A stretch of DNA of 64,000 nucleotides from Mortierella alpina (taxonomy: Eukaryota; Mortierellomycota; Mortierellomycetes; Mortierellales; Mortierellaceae). The notes under the pieces are model-generated. The model was not told the DNA's origin. It searched no databases and saw only the letters and a program-made list of their open reading frames with translations. Both the position numbers and the translations under genes were made by a program. Position 1 is the stretch's first letter. Each line of letters opens with the position of its first letter. The stretch is taken from positions 1,054,001-1,118,000 of the forward strand of contig JANATF010000005.1 in NCBI GenBank assembly GCA_029449245.1. The letters are read 5' to 3'. Positions 11,641-21,800 of the stretch are shown here, in pieces.

Positions 11641-12382
11641 GTTGTTCTAAGGAGTTTACGACAGTAGATACATTCGAATCTGTGTACTACTACTACTACT
11701 GGACTCTGCTGAATATTGCACAATGGAAAAAGAAAGAGTCCATGACTTTCTCACATTCATAACTTGACTCTGTCAGCTGTACCTGTTTTGGATGAGGTAA
11801 AATGCAATGATGGGTGGCCAGAAACGTCACACAAATTCTTTCCAGGGGTTATTTTGGGATCTGCACATTTTCTTGAAAAGATTGCCTTTACGCAAACATC
11901 CTGATATTCTTTTCAGATCGCGTGAGCGTTCCAACAAGAGGACTCTGGCCTAGTCTTTTCAACAGTCCTTGTGCACTTTAAATGTGTTCCGCGGAAGAAT
12001 GGGGTTGCCCGACCAGAAATGGTAGGCGTCGGATGTTTGTGCCCGCCTCAATCAGCGGTTCTCAGGTCCGAGACTATTGCCAGTAGTAGTCGAGTGAGTC
12101 AGGGGTACACTATAATGCACAAAAGGCAGATTTTATATTTTACGTCCCTAAGGCCTCTTCCATACTTTCGATGCTGGGGTATCATGGACTGCCTGCGTTT
12201 TCACTGGAGTAGCGAACAGACAAACGTGCAGGATTTATTCCGCCGCATAGAAATGTCAACCAGACACTATTAAACACCCGCCCGCATAGTTTCTTCCATG
12301 GAACAAAATTATGGCGCGCGAGAATAGCTGAATGCGTGAACAAGACCAACGTTTAATCTGTAGCCCTGTGGTCTCCTCGGAA

Positions 12383-12682
12383 TGTACAGTCGATCACCCC
12401 CTTCTGTCAGAAAGTATGACAAAAGGTAGGCACTATAACGAATCCAGCCTTTTCACTGGCCTAGAGGAGTTTTGATTGAAGTTTTGTACTCTATAATCCA
12501 CGATTTCACCATTGCATGGCACGGATGTCCAGAGGAATCTCTTATGTGACCTTCATCCAAGGCACGGAAAACAGAGTACAAAACTTCAATCAAAACTCCT
12601 CTAGGCCAGTGAAAAGGCTGGATTCGTTATAGTGCCTACCTTTTGTCACACTTTCTGACAGAAGGGGGCGATTGACTGTACA
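12383..12682. repeat. 300-bp foldback (long inverted repeat) element
   Basis: Two 110-nt arms, 12383..12492 and 12573..12682, are inverted copies with only three mismatches that I can count, separated by an 80-nt loop. The outer ends begin with the palindrome TGTACA, and both arms contain GTAGGCACTATAACGAATCC or its complement. There is no coding capacity. Long, nearly perfect arms around a short loop fit a foldback or MITE-type non-autonomous DNA transposon. No clear target-site duplication flanks TGTACA, so the true ends are uncertain. Confidence 0.85.
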
Positions 12683-13728
12683 CCCATCTTATCTCTTCTA
12701 GCGCGAAACCAGAAAAAACCACCCTTCAGGGACTAGCTCTGATTTTAATGCCGGTCAGTTCGCCTTCATGATTATGCAAAGCACCAGAAAAATATCTCCC
12801 TTGAGAGTTTAAGAGCTAAACCGAAGAACGCATGCCTTGTTGATCAACAGATTGCATGAAGTGCATATGCATCATATTCGACCGATCGTTTGCACATATG
12901 GATCGCACCGACCCAAAAGAGATTCTAACCGGCTGAAAAATCCCTAGTCGACTAAAGGCAGGCGAGGTGAGCTAAACAGCCAAAGAAAAAAGCGTGGGAA
13001 TACCGTAAGGAACAAACTGTCCCAATGTTTTCGCGATTTTATTTTTTACGCGTTTACTTCATGGATACAAGATGTACTCACTCCAAATCTCTTACGAAGG
13101 TAGCGTTGCTACTAGTCTTGACGACTGGAAGGTTTGAACATGATTGCTTGCGTAGATGCTGTGCTATAGAAACTTTGCTCCAGTCGATTATTGGGACAGT
13201 TTTGTCCCTTGTTGTAGGAATATTTTACAGCCCCTCGACATCAACAAACTTTCTGGCACAGCATCCACTCTCCTCCACCCCTACCTGCTTATGTCAATTT
13301 CTAATACTGGTAAAGCCATCACAGACGATCTTACTTGATCGGGGTAATGTAAGCAGTAGAGTAGTAGTAGCCTTGTTGCTACGATCAGATTACGCCCATT
13401 TTTCTATAGATTTGCTCTTAAGAACCATATCTCTCTAAAGAACCACATCTCTCTCTGTTTTTCTTTTCTCTGTTGTGTGAGGTTGGGGGTATCACCAAGT
13501 TGATGATATAAAGACATTGGCATGACTTTTCGCTGTGCTTACCTCACTTCTTTTGCTACCTACGCCCTCCTGACAGTTCCACGGGGATCATTCTGAACAT
13601 TCTTTCCTATATGTTAACTTCTCGAGAACACAACGGCTGCCATAGATGGTAGGCTATATTGTAAGGAATCATTCTATATTGGAGTGTCGCTCTTGTACTG
13701 AATGCTCCAACCAGAGATTCAAAATTCA
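12683..13728. other. Intergenic, no gene recognised
   Basis: Unique-looking sequence between the foldback element and the next promoter. One open frame of about 137 codons on the plus strand (13025-13438) has no recognisable domain and ordinary non-coding composition. Confidence 0.5.
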
Positions 13729-13735
13729 TATAAAA
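13729..13735 (+). promoter_or_regulatory. TATA box of the small gene at 13917
   Basis: TATAAAA about 190 nt upstream of the ATG. The leader between them may contain a 5'-UTR intron, with a possible donor GTAAAT near 13796 and a possible acceptor TTGACAG ending near 13905. Confidence 0.55.
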
Positions 13736-13916
13736 GGATGAATCTTCCCACTCTGCCTTTTTCTTCACACTTCACTTTTACCAACCCATTTGCCAAGTAA
13801 ATCAACTACTACGATAATCAGTTCTTCCTACATGTACCATCTACTCCGTGTCATGACGTACCAATGCACTTACAGATTTTCATCTAATCAGCCTTCGATT
13901 GACAGAACTTTCAAGT

Positions 13917-14282
13917 ATGAGCCAGTACAACGCATTCATCACTGTTTTTGGAAGGGGCGCCGCGACCGTTACGTTCTATGATAAAGATCATGTGGCTGTT
14001 GACCATGAGAACATCAAGACCGTCCAGTCTGGGCAGTATGTATTCTCTTTGGCGATGCATCTCACGTACAAGCTTGAACAAACTGCGAGGTACTCTTTCA
14101 GCGTGGAGAACAAGGGTCTCTTGAGCGTGGAAGTAAAGTGGGCCGGAACGACCTACAATGTTACCACCGGGGCGAACACCATCGCTTTCGATTTCCTTCA
14201 AGGGACTACCTTCACGCCAGCCGCCGCCGCCGTTCCTCCTCAATTTACTGCAGGAAACCTCGTCTTGATTCAGCAGCCCTAA
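13917..14282 (+). CDS. Hypothetical small beta-rich protein
   Basis: Single exon, 121 residues, not recognised. The protein starts MSQYNAFITVFGRGAATV and has alternating hydrophobic/polar strands throughout (TVTFYDKDHVAV, YSFSVENKGLLSVEVKW, NTIAFDFLQGTTF) with few helices and no cysteines. It has no signal peptide, so it is probably cytosolic or released unconventionally. The strand-rich layout resembles lectin-like or cupin-like folds, but no ligand motif is visible. The clear TATA box and dense coding composition support a real gene. The ATG at 13917 is the only reasonable start in this frame. Confidence 0.6.
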   Translation: MSQYNAFITVFGRGAATVTFYDKDHVAVDHENIKTVQSGQYVFSLAMHLTYKLEQTARYSFSVENKGLLSVEVKWAGTTYNVTTGANTIAFDFLQGTTFTPAAAAVPPQFTAGNLVLIQQP

Positions 14283-15210
14283 AATTCGGAAATCACTGTT
14301 GTCCCGTAGTCTGTCCCTGAAACTTCATAGACACGATTAAAACTACCGGCTTGTGGCAGCCAAGCGTTCACAGTGACATCGCAGCTCTCTTCGTTTTACA
14401 AAGTGGACGAGCACTTGAATTCCTCCATTCCCTACAAGATATAGTCCCCTCTCAATAAGTACCGGTCTCCTTCACCCCGCCTAGATCGGGACGAGAAACG
14501 CCGGTTTACTTGTATCAACCTCAAGGGTTTACTCTATACATCCGCGTGACCTGCGGTGTGAGGTTTCCAAGGAAATAACTCGACGCCTTGGATAGTTTTG
14601 GATACAAGCAAAAAACTGGCATAGACTTCATCTGCGACCATAGCCAGAGGGGAGTTTACACTGAGGGAACAGGATGCGCCCCCTTGGATCTTGAAGAGGA
14701 CAGGCACTATGTGCAGGCTATCAGACTCAACGCGTGCCTGCGGCTCAGGATACGCGCATACTTGCCAATGCACCCCGCACTGATCCTGTAAAATGGTGCA
14801 CGCACTGCCCTGGAATTGGGAAGGACAACCTCAAATCCTCACGTGCACGAACTGCGCACAGTTACTATCTCTGAGCTCCTACCTATTTCCACTGCCTCGT
14901 GCACTCGTTCATCTTTTATCACAGCCCATGGCAACTCCTATATTTCCACAAAGTAAGCGGGTAGGCGCGATGCTCGGACGAGGGAGGTTGGGCAAATGCA
15001 CTTGACAATCAACTGCATTGCATGGAGAACGGTGGAGACCGGTGTGAAAAGGAGCGAGGCGCATCACGATGTTTGTTGGACTAGCGACGCTTTGACTCTC
15101 GACAAAGGAGAGCTGACACAAACAAATGCAATAGGGAGAATCCGTCGCTTGCGGGTGGGTGATTTGATGATAGTGCATCCGCATCAGCGATATCCTTGTT
15201 TTTTCTCATC
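14283..15210. other. Intergenic, no gene recognised
   Basis: Only short spurious frames on both strands. The right end is the promoter of the Cys-rich gene, with a TATA-like CATAAATACC near 15210-15220 and a long T/C-rich leader. Confidence 0.5.
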
Positions 15211-15353
15211 CATAAATACCGCCCACCCGACCTTCTCTCTTTTTCTTCTCTTTTTTTTTTCTTCTCGCTCATTCACTCTTCCCACACCTTTTCCCTTCCC
15301 ACTGCCCCTTCATCCTTAGCACTTTTCACCCTCATCTTAAGCACCACATCGTC

Positions 15354-16078
15354 ATGGGTAAGAAAACTGCCGCCGCCGCCGTCAACCAGAAGCAGAACTG
15401 TGCTTGCGGACGTCACGCCATGGGCGAGAAGGTGGCCTGCCGCTTGTAAGTCGTGTTAATAACTCTTGTCATTCCTCTTGCTCGAGAACACGTCAATCAC
15501 TTCACAGTCAAGGAAGCCTCCTACCAGGAGCTGGATAAAGCCTTGGCATGGGACTCGACTTGGTCGCCCTTCATTTTCCTATTCATTTCTGGGATAGCAT
15601 ATGTGTGAGAATTACAGTTTAGTCTACCCCACAACTGAACCTTGATGGGCCGTGTCGAATGTGGTCTCGTGTTCTCAAGGGTGTTTTTTGACCACACACC
15701 ATTTCTTCTCCCTTCCCCTTGCCGCGGTCACTTTTCTGTATCATGCAATAATTTCCCACACAAGTGTGCGTGTTACTTTACGTGTTCTATCGTCTGTCCC
15801 ACGCTAACTCAGAGCCCTATGTTTCGCATATCCATTATCTTCAAAAACTTAGCTGCGTCAACGTTGTCTGCGACAGCTGCCGTGAGGAGTACTGCTGTGG
15901 ACCCATCTGCGAAAAGTGCAATGACGACCGCAAGACTCTCATGAAGTGTGACAAATGCGAGGCTCCCTGTTGCGATAAGTGTCTCATCATCACCAAGGGC
16001 AACCGTGAAGGAAACTCATGCCCGAATTGCAAGGGAACCAGCGCCCCGGTCACAGCGCAAGCTGACCTTAAGGTGTAG
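15354..16078 (+). CDS. Small cysteine-rich zinc-binding protein
   Basis: Two coding exons, 15354..15445 and 15853..16078, with a long 407-nt intron (15446..15852), encode 105 residues. The donor GTAAGT and acceptor TTAG keep the phase open. After a Lys/Ala-rich start comes a dense array of Cys pairs: CAC, CDSC, CC, CEKC, CDKC, CC, CDKC and a final CPNC. About one residue in five is cysteine, in C-x2-C spacing, as in treble-clef or zinc-ribbon proteins, so zinc binding is likely. I recognise no named family. No signal peptide is present, so a nuclear or cytosolic location is expected. A metallothionein-like role is less likely because spacing is C-x2-C rather than C-x-C throughout. Confidence 0.75.
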
Positions 16079-16558
16079 ACTCGAAAGCACGAATCGCGTG
16101 GAGAGGTTTTGAGGTAGCCTGAATAAGGAAGGACAATGCTTGGTGGTCTTCACTTGGTTGGCTGAAGAAAAAGCAACAAGAAAAAAAAAAAAAAAAGGAA
16201 CAACGTCGCCATAGGGGCACTGTGCGAACAGATAGAGAAAAAGCAGAGAGCTTTGTTCGGGTCCCCTAGAAAACGCCCCCATCCTCCTACTTTGTTACAT
16301 CTTTCCTTGGTCAAGCTGATTACTTCCACTTACAATTTTCTTTTTAGTTTCATTCAATTATCTCTTTCCTTTATCATCTTTCTCCAACGCTGTACATGTA
16401 CATTCAAGCCAACGAATAAAAAAAAAATACGCAGCTCCTGAATCCATGCTCCTATTTTTTATTTCTTAAGAGTTCGTCTACATCTCAATACAGTGGCTAA
16501 AGGATGTCAGGAAGATCCTTTACAACTTTGTCCGGATATGCTGCTCTGCAGTGAAGCT

Positions 16559-17565
16559 TCAATTCTTTTTGTTTATGACCTGTTTGGCGTACGCGCTGAC
16601 CTCACCGTCAGCTTCAACATAGTTCACATGTGGGTGAACCGTCATCGTCTGAACCGAACTGTCAGGGAGCTCAGCAGCGAATCCCAGTAACGCAGACTCG
16701 TATCTTTGGGTGATCTTGCCTCCTATCGAATGAGAACATCACGAGAAAAGTGCGCAAAAAAAAAGTAAGAACATGGTACCATGCAGGAATAACTACGTTC
16801 CATGTACGGTGGGCAGTATCGAAGGAGTATCAATTGCATAAAAATATTCGCAATTGCAATCGCATCATGCGTCTGTCACAAACTTTCTCACGCCGTAAGA
16901 AAGTGTCACTCTTTGGTAACCTGGTCCAAAAAAAAGTATGGCACTAACTCCAGTCATCCAGGTGACCCTCACTCTTCTCTAAAGATGCCGCGTAAAAGTG
17001 CGCTCATTCTCTCAACATCCAATAGGTGTAGCGTTGCTGGGAATACCGACTTACCCTGGCTCTTAACATCACTGATGGCGTTCTCGATTTCTGAGGCAGG
17101 GGTGTTGTCCTTGAAGACGACGATGACCTTGTTTACACCAGGGGTTTTAACTTCGTTGCTTTTGGCTGGAGTCACCAACGAATGGGCAACGTTAGCCCCA
17201 GGCTTGTTCGTGGCGACAGGGAGTACCGAGGCTTTGAGGGCGTTCGAGAGGTCATCGTGACCGTGACTGTGACCGTGCGATTGACCGTGGTTGTGGTTGT
17301 TGGCTATGGAAGGCACATCAAGAAGAGGACAGGTGTTCAGTCAAGGTACTGGCAACAGATGCACTAGGCGGTTTCTGTTCACGGTCTCATTGCTGTCTGG
17401 AACAACAGGCTTGCCCTTGGCAAAGGACAACAAAATGCCTGCGGTTGTAACGGTAAACCGTTCTAGAAAAGGTGCGGTATGGGAGGGCGGGGTGCCTTTA
17501 CATGCCATGTGTCTGGCTCTGAATCCAAACGTCAGCCGCGCAAAGGGTCTCCACTTACAGGACAT
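16559..17565 (-). CDS. Inhibitor I9 domain protein (proteinase B inhibitor-like)
   Basis: Three coding exons, 17565..17559 (only 7 nt), 17303..17055 and 16722..16559, give 139 residues. The C-terminal half has the inhibitor I9 fold seen in subtilisin propeptides and yeast Pbi2: NKVIVVFKDNTPASEIENAI, then GGKITQRYESALLGFAAELP and HPHVNYVEADGEV. Yeast Pbi2 (IB2, part of LMA1) blocks vacuolar proteinase B and aids vacuole fusion; a similar role is inferred. This protein has an extra N-terminal tail of about 60 residues rich in His-Gly/Ser pairs (HNHGQSHGHSHGHDD) that may bind metal. There is no secretion signal. The micro-exon start was chosen because ATG-TCC-T joins in phase to the acceptor before CCAACAACC; the extended second exon has no ATG in frame. 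Confidence 0.85.
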
Positions 17566-18319
17566 AGTTGTGTGTAAAGTTGCTTGAGTGTTCGAATGTG
17601 TCTGGAGGAATGTGGGTTAAAAGTGAAGTAAGGAAGAGAGAAGGTCATGAATAGAAATACTATAAAAACACGTCATGGCACAACGTGCACGTGATGGGTT
17701 AGTTGGAGCAACCCCTTCTTATCGCCTTCTGTGCTATTGCTGACCTAAAACATAGGTCGCGAGCAGCCGCGCGTTATATCCGAGGTCATCGTTGGCATCC
17801 CTATGCTCTCGTCGCTTTCAGAGAAACATGCTTCAATCGGAGACGCGAATAGCGCGATAGCAACATTATATCGTGGTTTGCTCACCTTGTGTTTGCACGC
17901 GAGTAAAGGGTGAACATCACATTTGTGGATGCAACTTTGGATAAAAAAACGTTGCTTTAATGGGATGCTGCAATAGTCCCCTTGCCCAGAAGTTGAGTGA
18001 GAGCAAAAGAGGAGTAGGGAAAGAGCAAGCAATACACTTTGTAGACGAGAGCCTGGTATTGTTGCATGCAAAAAGACGTTTGTGTGCTCTCATAAAAACA
18101 CATGCAGGAACCTTGGTGCTCCTTGAGATGCTTCGTTTGTTGATTGTGGTTGTCTACTAAGGAGGGGTACTAAAACAATGACTGGTTGGCCTGGTGGGAG
18201 AGTGCCCCCTCCGCCAACTCCAGGTGGCCTGAGTGAGATCCCGATGCCTGGGTGCGAGTGGACAAACCCAAAACTAATAATGCCCGAGTGCGGAGGACCA
18301 CCGCGTTTCTGCCGGTCTC

Positions 18320-18353
<34 letters not shown>

Positions 18354-18828
18354 CGCCTGCTGTTGTTGTGCTGCCATTCTCCATCACCACTCTGCATCTC
18401 GCCCTGCACATAGTCTCATCATAGTCTCATCACAATCTCATCATCGTGTCCAGTATCATCCATCCAGCCCGCCTCTCATCCGAGCAACGCACCCTTCCAG
18501 GCACCGGGTCCTCCTTCCCCCTCTCCGCCCCTTCCCAACCGTCATTGTCCCGCTACTCTCAGGAACAACGAAAAAATTCGAACACCCCTGGGCGTCCAGA
18601 CCGTCGTTCTTTTTTGGTTCCAATTCACTCCCCCAGACAGACGACAATTCTCCTTTTTCGCCACTGTCCTCAACCTCCACCGTCGAATGCCCAAAACCAA
18701 CGTCATCCATCGAGTTTCTCCAAGCAGCACCTCTTCGCACCCGCATACCCTAATGTCCTGGACACTCGGCAATTGTTCTCGGTCACCTCGTTAGCTCCAG
18801 CCCATCCACATCATAATCGCCTGCTGCG
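17566..18828. other. Divergent promoter region between the inhibitor and 7TM genes
   Basis: No gene is seen. It contains a T29 run and a long C/T-rich tract (about 18350-18770) that is probably the 5' leader of the 7TM gene. The open frame 18178-18753 translates this tract and the T run (poly-Phe), so I consider it spurious. Confidence 0.5.
18325..18353 (+). repeat. T29 homopolymer
   Basis: An uninterrupted run of about 29 T upstream of the 7TM gene. It may act as a nucleosome-depleting promoter element. Confidence 0.9.
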
Positions 18829-21800
18829 ATGGTCCAGACACGGTTATGTAGGTGCAATATTCACACCTCGACGTTGATTGCTATTGCGCCCCCTTCTTCA
18901 AAACAAGAAGGACAAGGAGCAAAATCAACGGAATAAAAAGCCCGCCTTGGAGCTCTCGGCCTCCTCTTCCAAAACATTGGGGCTAACGTTCACCTGTAAA
19001 AATCCCTTCTAGTTTTGGAACAGGACCCTCCAACTCAAGCCATACACGCTGGCGTAGTCGGCTTTATTGTCCTGGTACGTGCGCATTCCGGCTTGTCTCG
19101 AGATGTTATACACAACCCTTTCGCCTCACTGTTGCATATACTAGCGCAACGAAACGTTCACATTTGTTTGTTTGAAAGTATTGTGTGTGTGGCGGGTGTG
19201 GTCCCGGTCGTGATCCATGTTGTCAGAGTGCGCAGCACTGCACACGACTATTCGTTTATCAGGACGCGATCGACACTCAGTCCTCTCCTCGCCCTATTTT
19301 CTCGTTAAAGCTGCTGACACACCCTACGGCTTACATAGCTCTACATGTACATCGGACTAACCATTGTCTTTCTTTGTATTCATCCTTGGCATCTATCTTC
19401 TTTTTGGGCTCATTCGGTTAAATCGAACACTTTGAACCCGCTCCGACTTCGGACCGATCTTCGCCGCCTCATGCTTTGGTATATTGGATCTATTGGACAA
19501 AGGTCTTCATTGTCGCACGCGTGCTTACAACCCGCGGATTCGCAGCTTTGAGGCCTGGCTTTAATACCAGGGCAATCGTCACATGGCTCGCCTGTACCTC
19601 GCTGACGCTCATGGTCTTCTACAGCTGCCTAATTGCAAGGACCCTTTACAATGAGTCCATGGCGGGCTACTACCCCGGTCCTCCTGTCAGCGCCAACTAT
19701 GAGCCTCCCTCGAATATCACTCCCTTCCTGTTCCCAGTCTCTGTTTCATTTCAGGATATGAGCGGGAACTCCGAATGGGACCTTAGCAACATCACCCCAC
19801 CACCTCAAATGGACTTTAACTACGTCCTCGCCATGAAGCCCATCTCACTATACTCCCTCGCCAACCGACACTTCCTGTTCGCGCTACGGATAGTTTTGAA
19901 GGTTTCCCAAAGTGGACTAATGGCGTGTTTACTCTTACTAAACACGTACTGGTGCTCGCATGTCGAAGCCTTGGTCGACGAGGGCAACTTCATGTCCAAG
20001 ACCGAGATGTACATGTACTGGATGCTGGCGGCACTTGTCATTATTTTCCCAGTAACAGTCTTTGTCGGCATCGGATATGGGACCAACAATTGGCAGACAG
20101 CCTCTCGTGCCTCGGATCTGCTGTTGCTACTCTTGGGACTCACCATCATCCTTGGCTACATCATGACTTGTCTTCGACTGCGAGCGTTGGAGCGGGATTC
20201 CAGGGACGTTAACGGAGACGACACACCAACCACACTCCAGCTGACCTATTATGTCTACTGCATCTACTGGCTCATCGGCAGTATGTTCGCCATCCTCGTT
20301 CTTGGCATCCTCTATGAGTTTACCCTCGTCAGTCCGGCGGAATGCCCAGTCCTTGCACAGGTGGTGAATGATATACAGGGTGCCCTTTGGAGCACACTCG
20401 TCATCCTAGTCTACCCTGCTGCCATGTTCCTGCTTTATCCCTCAGTCGACGTATTGACGAAACCAGAGAATGACCCCGCAGCGAGATTTCAGAAGCGAGT
20501 TCGCAGGACCGTCAAGGATGCAACTCGGATACGGGAGAGTTTTTACTTGGAAAGCGATTCAGCCAATGGAATCGAGACCGGTCACCACTCTAGTTTGTAT
20601 GGTCTTACAAGCAACTCCGGAGTTAGCCTGCGTCAGTCTGATAGCGGGCAGCCACAACAAAACCAACAGCAACAACGTCAAAGCATCTACGAGCCCAAAC
20701 GCAGGGAGCGTATGGGATCTATCACAGCAGCCGTTAATGAGATGCAGTTGATCGTTGAAGAAGAAGGAGCAGGACCGCTCGAGGTGATCAGGGACGTCGA
20801 CGATAAATCCGTCTTCAACAGCCCAATGTACGATACAAGCGCAACTAGCGCAAGCAACTTCGAAACCGAGAGGTCATCCAAGGACGAGACAGTCAAATCA
20901 ATTGAGGTTCTCGACTCTCCGTCTCCCAACGACGGCGAGCGAGATGCCGTGGCCGTAAAGTCGTGGCTCGTACAGGATGAGAATTTGAATGACGCGAGAG
21001 ACCTTTCAGGAAAGGACAAGGATGCTTTGTTTGGGCAGCAAGGCATGGATGAATCGCATTCGGCAACCTCGGCACTCACAAATGTCGCCTTCCCAGCCGC
21101 TTACAATATCATATCCTCCACCTCAGAGGAGTTCGCCCTGAAGCCGATCCATGATAAACCGAAGAGTTCAGCTGCGACTATAAAATCAGCCAATATGACT
21201 CACAGTAAGTCTGCCGCAACGCCACTGGCCGGCATCCTCAAAACTAGAGCCAGCACTAGTAGCGGTCGATCAAGTGTTGGTCAGAATCCATCAGAGCCGA
21301 CAGACCATGGTGGCTCTGATGTACCCTCCATGCCAACTCGATCTGCGCCTGCCTATGGTGTCCGAACCAGTTCTGCCCAAGCTTCGCAACACATGCCCGC
21401 GGGATCAAGGAAAAGCAGTGAAAACGTGCCAGTTAGGCGGAGGACATCTTCTGGCTCCTCAAGGCACAACTTGGCAACCTCCTCATCGGCTCCCAACCTC
21501 TCAGCAATTCCATCCGCTCAGTCTCCATCCTCGCAACAACGGCGATCCAACGTAACTGGTCGAGTGGATGCGAGCGCTTTGGCTCTGGCTGCGCAGCAGA
21601 ATCACCAATACCCGCAGAACCTCTCTCACAGACAACAGGAACAAAAGCCTAGGACTTCAAGCGACGGTGTGGAGATTGATTACTTTGGCCTAAGGAAATT
21701 TTCGTTCGAGAATCATCCGAATGCGACACCCACCTCCCCGCCGCCTCTACCATATGAACCTCAAGTTCAGGGGACGCAGCAGGTCGAACTGGTCATGTCT

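Noticed and set aside
18178-18753. 191-codon plus-strand frame
   Set aside because: It crosses the T29 run (poly-Phe) and a C/T-rich leader; no domain, and it overlaps the 5' leader of the 7TM gene.
19476-19611. Starting the 7TM protein at the inner TTG or the ATG at 19611
   Set aside because: TTG is not a normal fungal start, and the inner ATG would remove the first membrane span; the upstream exons join in phase with good splice signals.
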